DNA of 64,000 bases from Anaerococcus urinomassiliensis (GTDB lineage Bacteria > Bacillota > Clostridia > Tissierellales > Peptoniphilaceae), in the NCBI RefSeq assembly GCF_900128425.1, contig NZ_LT635782.1, positions 942,501 through 1,006,500 of the forward strand. Reading direction: 5' to 3'. The translations under genes were made by a program, and so were the position numbers. How positions within the stretch are numbered: the first letter of the stretch is position 1; each line of letters opens with the position of its first letter. Below the pieces are notes generated by a model that saw nothing but the letters and a program-made list of their open reading frames with translations, had not been told where the DNA came from and made no database searches. Of the stretch, positions 15,801-23,172 are shown one piece after another.

Positions 15801-16720
15801 TTGTGCCTATAATCAGTCCCAGTATCTATGTTTGCAATTACCATACCCCTACCATCAAACTTCATTATCATGTCTTTGTTGATAGCTTTTAGGTAGTCGA
15901 TAGCTTCGTTGACACCAATTTCTTCCCTAGCGTGATTCATCATTGGCTCAACTTTTTGGGATCTTTCTACAGATGAGATTCCTTCGATGTGTTTAATCAA
16001 ATCAAGATTATCTTGTTTTGTTTCAATTGCACAACCATTAAAAATTGTGTTATAGGCATACAAAACTTTTGTAGAAGAAAGTTTTGATATTTCCTTCATT
16101 GCCCTTTCCCCAGCCTCTTTATCTTTAAATTCGGCTATGTATATGAGCCTTCCCTCGTCTTTCTTCTCTACAGCTATATCATCTTTCTTTTCTTCAGTAG
16201 ATGAATCCTTATTAAGGTCAGCTTTATGTGTAACTTCTGTTGCTTTCCCTTCTTTTTCAACAGACTTATCTTCTTTGAGGGAAGTTTCCAAAGCAGGAGC
16301 TTTGTCCTTGTTTGCATCTTCTTTATTTTGTTCACTTTCTTTATCAGAAGCTTCTTCTTTTTTTGCTTCTTCTTTTTTTTGTTCACTTTCTTTATCAGAA
16401 GCTTCTTCTTTTTTTGCTTCTTCTTTTTTTTGTTCACTTTCTTTATCAGAAGCTTCTTCTTTTTTTGCTTCTTCTTTTTTTTGTTCACTTTCTTTATCAG
16501 AAGCTTCTTCTTTTTTTGCTTCTTCTTTTTTTTGTTCACTTTCTTTATCAGAAGCTTCTTCTTTTTTTTCTACAGTTGCTTCATTTTCTTCAAAAAGACC
16601 TTGGTTATTTGCTTCTAGCGGTTTTTCTTCTTCGCTACTGGCAAAGGAAGGCTCGTTAAATAAGAATGAAATAGACAATGCGGCAATTAATGTCGCCTTA
16701 ATAATTCTTTTATTATTCAT
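9860..16720 (-). CDS. giant cell-surface subtilisin-like serine protease (S8, lactocepin/C5a-peptidase type)
   Basis: 2,286 residues. A signal peptide (about 1-28, ending PSFASS) precedes a Glu/Lys/Ser-rich stalk with five 17-residue repeats (about 50-145). The S8 catalytic triad is intact: Asp in IANIDTGTD (about 298), His in HDPHGMHIAGI (about 365) and Ser in MSGTSMATPV (about 755). A protease-associated insert lies between His and Ser. Fn3-like and further beta-rich modules follow, then a Pro/Glu/Ser/Asn-rich wall region with a doubled NPQIPEIKQAPQSE unit. The C-terminus is a hydrophobic helix plus KTKKRK behind NVKTG, which looks like a sortase signal lacking the usual LPxTG. The expected role is surface proteolysis of host or medium proteins. 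The gene is monocistronic with its own promoter and terminator. Confidence 0.93.
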   Translation of the reverse strand: MNNKRIIKATLIAALSISFLFNEPSFASSEEEKPLEANNQGLFEENEATVEKKEEASDKESEQKKEEAKKEEASDKESEQKKEEAKKEEASDKESEQKKEEAKKEEASDKESEQKKEEAKKEEASDKESEQNKEDANKDKAPALETSLKEDKSVEKEGKATEVTHKADLNKDSSTEEKKDDIAVEKKDEGRLIYIAEFKDKEAGERAMKEISKLSSTKVLYAYNTIFNGCAIETKQDNLDLIKHIEGISSVERSQKVEPMMNHAREEIGVNEAIDYLKAINKDMIMKFDGRGMVIANIDTGTDYRHKAMRIDDDAKPYMRYKKEDMKGTDKDFWLSDKIPHAFNYYNGGKITVEKYDDGSDYHDPHGMHIAGILAGNDTDKDIAKYNGIDGIAPNAQIFSYKMYSDSGDGFAGDETMFHAIEDAIKHKVDVVSVSSGFTGTGLIGEKYWQAVRALRKAGIPMVVATGNYATSASSSSWDLAANNKLKMTDTGNVTRTAAHEDAIAVASAKNQIVEFDKVNIGGESFKYRNIGTFFDKNKIIRNEDGSKIADKMKFVYIGKGQDEDLVGLNLRGKIAVMDRIYTKDLKYAFKRAADKGARAIMVVNTVNYYNRDNWTELPAMGYEEDEGTTCQVFSVSGDDGLKIWNMIDPANKTEVKRNKKEDFKDKLDQYYPIDMESFNKNRPKLGDEKELDFNFAPDTDKELYKEEVIVPAASTSWGPRVDLLLKPDVSAPGKNIKSTLNVIDGKSTYGYMSGTSMATPVVAASTVLIRPKLKEMLEKPVLKNLTDDDKIDLTTLTKIALQNTARPMMDPTAWKEKSLYYASPRQQGAGLINVANALRSDVIASFKNVDSAGLVNSYGSISLREIKGEKKYFTIKLINTSDRPLTFKASSSAITTDSLTDRLKLDETYKDEKSSDGKQIVPEIHPAKIKGANISFEHDVFTIAPNSSYELKAVINVGEAKDKNQFVESFIRLESKEELEAMCGKENKTVFQPSLSMPLMGFAGNWNKEPILDKWAWEEGSKSKTMEGYDDDGKPKIPGTLNKGIGGEHDIDKFNPAAVIQNRKDGNTKSLDQDPDLFALNNNHGLHDPSQSESKVARIYPLDNKGQPQEVQIETGLTPSPLVLRSAREGLISIVNTDKEGEGQKDLKVVTREHFIRGILNSKRNDAKGIKSSKLKVMGDLKWDGLIYNPRGREEGANDDNNNQDLETKLRGQFEPIAEGQYFYKFKYRLTKDYPWQVSYIPVKVDNTAPTIVGVDFSNPNKIKLIAKDTYHKVKDEYKNETLFVRDQKDHPEKFEEVANEVWYAGAAIVDEYGDVERNLDVKYAGEGEGRHRKLDDKGNTIYEISGAGDLRGKIIEVIALDGASNFTKIHRIKFDSKADAKGMISYYLIDPKQDSSSYEKLGEISEEKLKNAKSSEENTNNNQAKDEDSKPAEESSVEGEASLEIDKNISTIREFENKDLKKLIKKKYKEIEDFTTGGMKTVELDYLYDEKGNVKAYEDGSNLEYETEKLDDVKSKLGGVLSPSKDGHFEILGEVNNVSKDAKAYYGNDFKLIEIKASKYDPQTKTLTFDLFANTNDVVDGLSFTGDMNIIVKDKGQTKAKTIIRMPEKKDEAEEASPYASSYGNIIELGEGELTKQKPKDLSKMDTNKMFFDNEKGQYVLNDNMIVRKGYALRVTTFNPGKTDMLDGNGVYSKEVIEKIQKTAPNIKALSQKTIYCDSRNVEDGRSAQSVLMSALDGFNIVRYQVFKFKTNDKGEAIDKDGNLVDDPSKLVLLGKDGKEYIGDDKSNVEAIKEDGAMLFIDAKPVDLTMDRNYFNPTRDNKIYVRKPEFYLRGKIGDKGGFNWEMRVNESVVDNYLIYGDLHIDNTRDFNIKLDVKDGDIMDWGMKDYKANGFPDKVKDMDGNVYLQTGYSNLNAKAVGVHYQFLYDAIKPEIEQKDDGNTAIEYDKDKFIKFNVTDKRDGDKAGEIQDKQIFVNGKEYKSLDDIKDIKDDKLTIKFVVKDFANNTRVKEFSFDKKTGSLTPVDPEKVKITIGNKENELVKGEDFQLPEYKGELPEGKGFKGWKVKDKDGKEKIKAQGSFLFAESDLSVEPDFYELHKEVKEENKQTFDETKKKDEDYSKIWNITCPSDTEEPSDNPCEEPSEEASENPSENPQIPEIKQAPQSENPQIPEIKQAPQSENPKDNQGLVVEVSSKTKELKEEPSKDDNLVQSPREDKDKEEAPSKAQKEEVKENKTQRSDDKSQANNDKAPTSTNVKTGVESLSSVVMGLFAASLALFKTKKRK
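16330..16584 (-). repeat. five tandem 51-bp coding repeats in the subtilase stalk
   Basis: GTTCAC landmarks recur at 16330, 16381, 16432, 16483 and 16534, a strict 51-bp period. The unit encodes EEASDKESEQKKEEAKK. Each full unit holds one 7-T and one 8-T run (plus strand). Copies are nearly identical; the last one in the protein diverges to NKEDANKDK. Confidence 0.95.
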
Positions 16721-16798
16721 TTATTCCCCATATCCTCTACTAAATATTTTTTTAACATGTTAAATATTAATTCATATTAATATACAAAATATAAAAAT

Positions 16799-16821
16799 GT
16801 GATAGCGATTTTCAGTATCAC
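16799..16821 (-). promoter_or_regulatory. dyad in the 5' leader of the subtilase transcript
   Basis: GTGATA and TATCAC form an inverted repeat separated by 11 nt, positioned at the predicted transcription start. It could be a regulator site or a 5' stabilising hairpin; no regulator is identifiable. A TTTAACATGTTAAA palindrome lies closer to the gene at about 16750. Confidence 0.35.
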
Positions 16822-16827
16822 AAAAGC

Positions 16828-16856
16828 ATAGTAACACTTTTATATCAGCTTGTCAA
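16828..16856 (-). promoter_or_regulatory. promoter of the subtilase gene
   Basis: On the minus strand TTGACA (16851-16856) and TACTAT (16828-16833) are spaced by exactly 17 nt, giving a leader of about 100 nt before the ATG at 16720. Confidence 0.65.
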
Positions 16857-16903
16857 TATAATCATTAAATATTTTAACACTTTTTCAAGATTTATCGCAC
16901 TCA

Positions 16904-17083
16904 CTAGATTAAGCTTATATAGCCATTTATTTTGTGGTTAGCAAATAATTTAAGCATATATGAATACAAAACTTTAGCTTCAATAGAAATACTCTCAAAA
17001 ATTTCATCTTTCATTAATACCATAGGTAACCTAATGAAGTAATACATCTCAGATTGCCTATTATAAAAATAATCAAAATTCAT
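16904..17083 (-). pseudogene. RepA_N replication initiator, N-terminal fragment
   Basis: A 59-codon frame with AAAGGAGG at its ATG reads MNFDYFYNRQSEMYYFIRLP, then ISIEAKVLYSYML, then NGYISLI and stop. This is the characteristic start of RepA_N plasmid/ICE replication initiators (NFDYF, a YYFIRLPK-type helix, SxEAKxLY), whose full length is several hundred residues. The rest, including the C-terminal domain, is missing. It is a remnant of a plasmid or integrative element. It may still be translated as a short peptide. Confidence 0.7.
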
Positions 17084-17104
17084 TCTTACCTCCTTTCTTT
17101 GAAA

Positions 17105-17140
17105 TAAAAAAAGACGACAGAATTATTACTTTCTATCGTC
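17105..17140 (-). terminator. rho-independent terminator downstream of the DUF4062 gene
   Basis: GACGA (17113-17117) and TCGTC (17136-17140), extended by AGAA/TTCT, form the stem, and the minus strand continues with seven T residues. It lies 50 bp past the stop codon of the 17192-18778 gene. Confidence 0.7.
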
Positions 17141-17191
17141 TGAGATTCACATATTAAATTTTCATCATTAGATAACCTTAAAAACTCTTTT

Positions 17192-18778
17192 TCATCCACT
17201 AATATTGTCTTTAATATATATTTTCCCTTTTATAATTTCAGGTATATGTTTTGATGTAATCTCATATTCTATTGATTCTGGAAGGTTTTTAAACATTAAA
17301 ATAGAAGGAAATGCCATTGAAGAGTTGTGTTTTAAATACTTTATATCGAAAATCAAAATATCGGAATCTGAGTTTTCAACTTGCTTATATGAAAATATGT
17401 CATCTAATAAATCTCGATAATCATATTTGTTATCTTCATATTCATCCTTAATGCTTTTTGTTAAAATTGGACTAAGTCTATTAACATGTCTAAAATTTAA
17501 ATTATCCACTTTTGAATCTTCATATCTATTAACAGTATCACTCTCTTGAATTGAAAATATGAAATCAAAAAGTTTCATTTCATGTAAGTCTTCTATAATA
17601 TTCATGCCTGGATCAGGTAAATCTTTATGTTTAAGAATGTATCCTTTTGGTATAATCAATTTAATATCAATATCTTCATCAAATGTATTACCTAAATTTG
17701 AAATCATTAATTTAATAACTTTAACATTATCTATATATCCAAAATACTCGTTACATTCATTATATTCTTTTATACTAATATAAAGTTTTTTTAACAACGA
17801 ATAGCGTTTTTTCTCCTCATCAGTTCCATAATACGAAGGTCCACTACTCCCAAATGGAAGCTGTAGCTGAGAACTATAACTCTTTAAGTTTCCCAAATTC
17901 CAAAAATTTTCTTCAATGTTAATTTGATTTTTATTAGCAAAATCATTAATAGCTTTTATCCATTCGTCACTAATTTTTACATAATTATTTATCCCACTAA
18001 GTTTACTAATTTGTCCATATGATTTGGTAATATTAGTTAATTCGTTAAAATTATATTTTTCTGAACTTATATCTTTACTACGTTCTGGCAAAATAAAATT
18101 ATTTAAAGTTTCAATACTCTCTATTATTTTATCTTTTTGATTGTTAATAAATTTTGACTCTAACAACTTATTCATACTTATTGAACAATATTCTTCTGAA
18201 AATGTATTTAAATCTCTTATTTTTAACATAGGATTTAATATTTCACTTTTCGAGTTTCCTAAATCCCAAATTAATGATAAAAAATATAATGATAAATGAT
18301 TGGTAAATTGTCGCTGAAAATCAAATTTATCATCAACTATTGCGTATATTCCTTTATCCTTATATTTTCCTCTAAATTCTAACACTTTTTGATATTGTTC
18401 TTGATTGAATTCGGAAGGATTAATAGGAGCATTCAAAAAATACATAAATACTTTCTTATTAGCTAAAAGCATCTCTTCTATTTCCTCTTCTGTACCAGAT
18501 CCATACTTATCAGTTGGTGTACCAAATCTTGTCCAAAAAACTGCAACTGCAGCATCACAATTTCTAACAAATTGTTTATTTAATAATTCTTGTGGTTTAT
18601 CACCTGATTCAGGATAACTATTTGTAGACCAGTGTTTAGTAACTACTTCGATATTATTTAAATCACCAAAAGTTCTATTAAAGCTTTCAACACTTTCTTT
18701 TATTATTTCTAAAAAATCTGTAACATCGCCTGGACAAGATATTAATTAATCATATATGGTTACCCCTTTTCTTGGCAT
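17192..18778 (-). pseudogene. DUF4062-domain protein gene with an in-frame stop at codon 11
   Basis: A consensus AAGGAGG and ATG at 18778 begin MPRKGVTIYD; the next codon is TAA (18746-18748); then the same frame continues LISCPGDVTDFLEII for 517 more codons to 17192. Family members usually read IYDLLISCPGDV here, so a single TTA-to-TAA change explains the stop. The N-terminal about 110 residues are a DUF4062 (TIR-like fold) domain with HWSTNSYPESGDKPQELLN, CDAAVAVFWTRFG and a GSGTEEEIE block; the C-terminal about 400 residues are unrecognised. DUF4062 proteins often sit in defence islands. The intact downstream frame from MLLANKK (18472) lacks the core of the domain. Loss of function, readthrough or sequence error are all possible. 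Confidence 0.7.
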
Positions 18779-18835
18779 CTAACTACCTCCTTATGTTGAT
18801 GTACTCTTTACAATAATTATTATATAATAATTACT

Positions 18836-19095
18836 CTAAGCAGCACACCAACTATTTATTTTTTGAGTTTTAAAATTTGGTAGAAGTTTTGAACTCCTTA
18901 TATTTACATAACTATTTGCCTCTATCACTATTATGACACGAAACCCACAAGCAAGTTCAAGCACCTCCATGTCTTTATTCAAATGAGGACGAATGTATTC
19001 GCAAACTTTATCATATACTCCTTTATTTTTTTCATGCAAGGAGCATATAGCTTAGCAAATTTATCCCAAAATTTTTTATTGCTTTTATCAATCAT
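18836..19095 (-). pseudogene. SAM-dependent methyltransferase remnant (frameshifted, truncated)
   Basis: An ATG at 19095 with AAAGGAG reads MIDKSNKKFWDKFAKLYAP, a typical class I methyltransferase start. The match then continues in another frame as NKGVYDKVCEYIRPHL and MEVLELACG, the SAM-binding motif I. After LELACG the family sequence is lost. At least one frameshift and a 3' deletion are needed, so this is a dead fragment among other element debris. Confidence 0.6.
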
Positions 19096-19245
19096 TTCAA
19101 CGCTCCTTTAAATATAAAAATGATCATATCAATCTTTATATTGAGCTTGTTCTCTCACTGATACCTTGTAAGAAAGGAATAATAGCTGTTCCTATACCGA
19201 GCATGAATGTCTTAAATGCTGAGAGTCATAGGCAGTCATTCCTTT

Positions 19246-19644
19246 CTATTCAATCATTTTGAAGTGTCTCAAGGCATCCGTGATGGCTTCTTCTTTTTCA
19301 GGTGTACACTGTGGAATATTTTGTTTCTCCTTTTTAGACTTATTGTAATGTTCTCGTAATTCTATTCCACATTTCCTTTTTATCTGTGCAATATATAATG
19401 TTGAAACTTTTAATTGAAATTTATTCCAAACATATTCTTTGATTTGAGTATATGTTGCTTTGCTCTCCGCACTTGTCAAATCCATCTCATCCAGCTCAAT
19501 TTCAACACTTATGTGCTTATCGACATCGAGTTTGGACAAAAGTGCTACCGTCTCCACATGCGTTGTCTTTTGATTGGGAACATAATTTTTTATCCTCGTC
19601 ATTCTTGTAGGAACACAATTTATTAATGTCATTGTCTTTGGCAT
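19246..19644 (-). pseudogene. C-terminal tail fragment of a clostridial RlmD-like rRNA methyltransferase
   Basis: The frame contains THVETVALLSKLDVDKHIS, then ELDEMDLTSAESKATY, then KVSTLYIAQIKRKCG and PQCTPEKEEAI. HVETVALLS matches the last strand of RlmD/RumA enzymes (compare HVETIALIQK ending the gene at 42516). The remainder resembles the C-terminal extension I remember from many clostridial RlmD proteins. The catalytic domain is absent; the first 43 codons overlap the 3' end of the serine recombinase in another frame. The open reading frame begins at 19644 without a ribosome binding site. Confidence 0.55.
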
Positions 19645-21307
19645 TTTTTCTTTTGTCTTTAAAGTTATTAGAATCTTGACTATCTTTAACTCCTGTTTTG
19701 AAATAGAATGTTAAGTCATATGGATGAACTGTTCCGTCTTTGTCAATTCTACCCACCACAACTTTATTAACTATGCTTTCAAATACTATTCTGTTAAATT
19801 CCTCTATAATTTCTCTATTTTCTAAGACCTTTTTAAATTGCTTTAGTCTTTCTTTAATAGAGTTTTCATCTTTGATAGTTAGCTCTAGTGTTTTCTTTTC
19901 ATCAAGTAATTCTTCTTTTTGTTTTGTAAGTTTTTTATACTTTTTAGCATAAACTTCTTCGTCTATACTATCTTCTAAATGAAGATCAACTAACTTTCTT
20001 TCTTGACTAATAATTCTGTTTAATTGGTTTTCTAACTTTTTCAAATCTTTGACTAAAGTATTATCATTTATTTCTTCTTCTACAATTTTTAAAAAGTCAT
20101 CTATTACTGTTGAATCTGCATGATATAATTGCCTATAGCTTTCAACGAAAGCTTTTTCTATTGCTGCTTCTTGTATTCCTTTTGAATGAGGGCAATATTT
20201 TTTACCTTTTTTTGTTGACTTTACACATTGCCAGTTAATTTTTTTGTAAATGGAACTGGTGTGCCAAGTTCTTCTTGAAAGTATCTCTCCACAAAATCCA
20301 CATTCCAGCATACTTGAAAAAGCGTATTGTCTTGATAGTTTTTCTCTTTTTCTATCCTTATTAGCAATGGTGTTTCTATTTTGTGCTCTCCTGAGTCTAA
20401 TCTCCTGAGCCTTCTCAAAATCTTCTTTTGATATAATTGGCTCGTGATGATTTTCAATATGATATTTATCAGATTCACCAAAGTTTGCTAGTCTTCTTTT
20501 TGTTATGGGATCAACTGTGAAGGTCTTTCCCATTAGTATATCGCCAATATACTTTTCATTTTTAATTACTCCTAACACTGTAGTGTCAGACCATTTTGTT
20601 TTACCTCTAGGAGTGAGATATCCTTGTTCTTCTAGTTCCCTACCAATGACCGAACCACCATTGCCTTCTAAATATCTTTTAAAGATATATCTAACAATCT
20701 TAGCTTCTTCTTCATTTATAGAGACACTTTTTGTTATAGGGTCATAGTCGTATCCAAGGCAACCTTGAAAACCAATAAGCTCCCCTTTTTCCATTTTCAT
20801 TTTTAGTCCTTTTTTCACATGGGCTGAGGTATTTTCTACTTCTTGTTGAGCTACTGAACTTAATATTGTTAATAGTAGCTCTCCATCCATTGTCAAAGTA
20901 TCTATATTTTCTTCTTCAAATACTACACCAACATTATTTTCCTTTAATAATCTTACATATTTCAAAGTATCTAATGTGTTTCTAGCAAATCTTGATATAG
21001 ATTTTGTTATTATCATATCTATATCTCCATTTTGACAATCGCTAATCAGTCTCATGAAATCAGCTCTTTTAGTAGCAGTTGTTCCTGTTGTTGCTTCATC
21101 TGCGTATATACCAGCTAAAGTCCAGTTCTTATTGTTTTTTATTAGATTTGTATAATAATCAACTTGCGATTTGTATGATTCAAGTTGGTCTTTACTATCA
21201 GTGCTAACTCGACAATATGCTGCAACTCGTTTTAAATCTAAATGTAGTGCATTTCTATTTCTTGCTCCTGTATTTGAAGCTTTTATTAATTTTACTTTAG
21301 TATTCAT
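19517..21307 (-). CDS. large serine recombinase (conjugative-transposon type)
   Basis: 596 residues, ATG preceded by GGAAGGAGG. The resolvase domain carries VAAYCRVSTDSKDQ, with the catalytic serine near residue 35, and SRFARNTLD. It is followed by a recombinase domain (RGKTKWSDTTVLGVIKNEKY), a zinc ribbon (LECGFCGEIL, then CVKSTKKGKKYC) and a long coiled coil (about 440-525). The C-terminus (KLCSQSKDNACGDGSTFVQ) resembles recombinases of Tn1549/TnpX-like integrative elements. The catalytic part is intact. The last residues run into the RlmD-tail fragment, so the exact natural end is uncertain. A 45-residue SHOCT-like ORF lies upstream, a common pairing in such elements. Confidence 0.9.
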   Translation of the reverse strand: MNTKVKLIKASNTGARNRNALHLDLKRVAAYCRVSTDSKDQLESYKSQVDYYTNLIKNNKNWTLAGIYADEATTGTTATKRADFMRLISDCQNGDIDMIITKSISRFARNTLDTLKYVRLLKENNVGVVFEEENIDTLTMDGELLLTILSSVAQQEVENTSAHVKKGLKMKMEKGELIGFQGCLGYDYDPITKSVSINEEEAKIVRYIFKRYLEGNGGSVIGRELEEQGYLTPRGKTKWSDTTVLGVIKNEKYIGDILMGKTFTVDPITKRRLANFGESDKYHIENHHEPIISKEDFEKAQEIRLRRAQNRNTIANKDRKREKLSRQYAFSSMLECGFCGEILSRRTWHTSSIYKKINWQCVKSTKKGKKYCPHSKGIQEAAIEKAFVESYRQLYHADSTVIDDFLKIVEEEINDNTLVKDLKKLENQLNRIISQERKLVDLHLEDSIDEEVYAKKYKKLTKQKEELLDEKKTLELTIKDENSIKERLKQFKKVLENREIIEEFNRIVFESIVNKVVVGRIDKDGTVHPYDLTFYFKTGVKDSQDSNNFKDKRKNAKDNDINKLCSYKNDEDKKLCSQSKDNACGDGSTFVQTRCR

Positions 21308-21362
21308 TTTACCTCCTTCCCATTTTGTATCTTTCTACAGTGTTATTATATCACAAATTTAA

Positions 21363-21500
21363 CTACTTTCTATCTCTCTTCTTATAATCATTTTCTATTC
21401 TATTTTTTATTTTTGTATATTCCTTATCATTAATTAATTTAAGATCATAAAGTCTACATAACATAGCAACTCTCATACTATAAATCTTTATTGCTTGCAT
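21363..21500 (-). CDS. small SHOCT-like protein upstream of serine recombinase
   Basis: 45 residues with AGGAGG before the ATG at 21500. The sequence RLYDLKLINDKEYTKIKNRI fits the short SHOCT helix pattern (L..L...G.I...EY...K). Such tiny ORFs commonly precede serine recombinase genes in clostridial integrative elements. It ends 55 bp before the recombinase start, so the two are probably co-transcribed. Function unknown. Confidence 0.6.
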   Translation of the reverse strand: MQAIKIYSMRVAMLCRLYDLKLINDKEYTKIKNRIENDYKKRDRK

Positions 21501-21727
21501 TTTACCTCCTATGTAAATTATTTTTTTACCTTGATAAGTGGATTAAATTTGAAATATGCTAATCTCACATAATCAATTTCAAGAATATTCACACTTCAAA
21601 GTATTTTGATTTTTATAGAAAGATGATAAAACACCCCTCACTTTATAAAGTGAAATTTGCCCTCTTTGGTAACCAGAATTTTTATTTTTCTATAGTCTTT
21701 TTGAGTTTTAATGATTAATTTGAACAT

Positions 21728-21763
21728 AAAAAGAGGACTTATGCTATTAGGCATAAATCCTCT
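21728..21763 (-). terminator. terminator after the MATE gene
   Basis: AGAGGA (21732-21737) and TCCTCT (21758-21763), extended by TTATGC/GCATAA, form the stem, followed by TTTTT on the minus strand. It closes the ECF/ABC/MATE locus. A second palindrome, TCACTTTATAAAGTGA at about 21638-21653, lies beyond it; otherwise 21501-21798 holds nothing recognisable. Confidence 0.75.
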
Positions 21764-21798
21764 AAAATGAAAGAAACTTTTTCGATTGTTATTTGTAT

Positions 21799-23151
21799 TT
21801 AGTTTTTCAAACTAATTTTATCCATCCTATTTAATTCCCCAAACATCATTACTACACCAGCTATTATCATAATTAAATCTACAAGGGGTTCTGCAAACCA
21901 TACTGCTTTAACTCCAAATATCATTGGTAAAATAATCATGGCAGGTACGAATAAAAATAACTGTCTTAGCATTACTATTATGCCGGCTTTTTTAGCGTTT
22001 CCTATTGATTGGAAGAATGTTATAGTCATTACCATTACTCCATATAGGATAAAGATAGAATAAAATAGTCTAAAGTTTCCTATTCCCTGAGTTATAATAC
22101 TTTCTTCTACTCCAAATAAAGAAAGAATATTCTTTGAAAATGCTAATGCTGGTATCCAAAATATTGATGCAAGAACTAATCCTCCGATAGAAAATACTTT
22201 CATAGCTTCTTTTACTCTGTCGTATTTTTTCGCTCCAAAATTTGTACCAACTACAGGTTGTAAACCTTGACTCATTCCCCAAAGTGGAATGAATGAAAAG
22301 GCATATACTCTAAGTGTTGCTGCCATCAAGATAGCATTTGTATCTCCGCCATATTTAAATGACATTTTATATAGCATTGTTTGTTGAATCATAAATAAAA
22401 TTTGCATCATCATAGCAGATGACCCTACGCCAAACATTTCTTTTTTTATTTCCTGATCAGGTTTGATTTTATTTATTTTTACTGCTTTACTTTTATATTT
22501 GAAGTAATGGAGTGTTATTATCGCTTGAACAAATTGTGCTGTAATAGTTGCAAGTGCAGCTCCTTCTATTGCGTATCTTCCCATTAATTTCATTAGAATT
22601 GGATCAAGAATTATGTTTAAAAAAGCCCCTAGCCCCATAATGAGCATTGCTTTTTTCATTAATCCTTCTCCACGCATAACCATGTTTGCTGATTGAGTAA
22701 AGTTTACAAATAAAGAACCAATGAAAATTACTCGTAAATATCTGATACCATATTCTTTAATTTCTCCACTTGCTCCAACCATATCTAAAAAATGTGGTGC
22801 AAGTAAAATTCCGCCTATTGTAATAATTGATGAGAATAGAATAACCCAAAAGATTAAATTCCCCATAATTTTATCAACTGTTTTTTGGTCACCCTTTCCT
22901 ATAGCTCTTGATAAAACTGATGCTGAACCTACACCTATGAGTGTAGATACTCCACTATTAAAAAAGGTAAGTGGCATAGCTACACCACAAGCTGTCATTG
23001 CAGTTTGTCCTATAATATTTCCTGCAAAAATTCCATCCATTAGTGGATAAAGACCTATTACTATCATTCCTATTACAGCAGGGACAGATAATTGAAAAAG
23101 TAAATCTATGGGTCTTTTTGTTAATAATTGTTCTTTCATATCTTGTTTCAT
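21799..23151 (-). CDS. MATE-family efflux transporter
   Basis: 450 residues, about 12 hydrophobic segments arranged as two MatE repeats (about 15-220 and 235-440). PAVIGMIVIGLYPLMDGIFAG and FFNSGVSTLIGVGSASVLSRAIGKG are typical of the first repeat. The ATG at 23151 has GAGGATG upstream. It is an Na+ or H+ driven exporter of small organic compounds at the membrane. It is last in a run of transport genes that starts at 29437, only 21 bp after the ABC pair. Co-regulation with the ECF and ABC genes is inferred; the substrate is unknown. Confidence 0.9.
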   Translation of the reverse strand: MKQDMKEQLLTKRPIDLLFQLSVPAVIGMIVIGLYPLMDGIFAGNIIGQTAMTACGVAMPLTFFNSGVSTLIGVGSASVLSRAIGKGDQKTVDKIMGNLIFWVILFSSIITIGGILLAPHFLDMVGASGEIKEYGIRYLRVIFIGSLFVNFTQSANMVMRGEGLMKKAMLIMGLGAFLNIILDPILMKLMGRYAIEGAALATITAQFVQAIITLHYFKYKSKAVKINKIKPDQEIKKEMFGVGSSAMMMQILFMIQQTMLYKMSFKYGGDTNAILMAATLRVYAFSFIPLWGMSQGLQPVVGTNFGAKKYDRVKEAMKVFSIGGLVLASIFWIPALAFSKNILSLFGVEESIITQGIGNFRLFYSIFILYGVMVMTITFFQSIGNAKKAGIIVMLRQLFLFVPAMIILPMIFGVKAVWFAEPLVDLIMIIAGVVMMFGELNRMDKISLKN

Positions 23152-23172
23152 AAAATCATCCTCTATTAAATT

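Noticed and set aside
16137..16763. Plus-strand 208-codon frame and several other long frames across the subtilase repeat region
   Set aside because: They are mirror images of the Lys/Glu-rich repeats, of low complexity (Phe/Ser/Leu runs), without ribosome binding sites, and opposite a gene with intact catalytic motifs.
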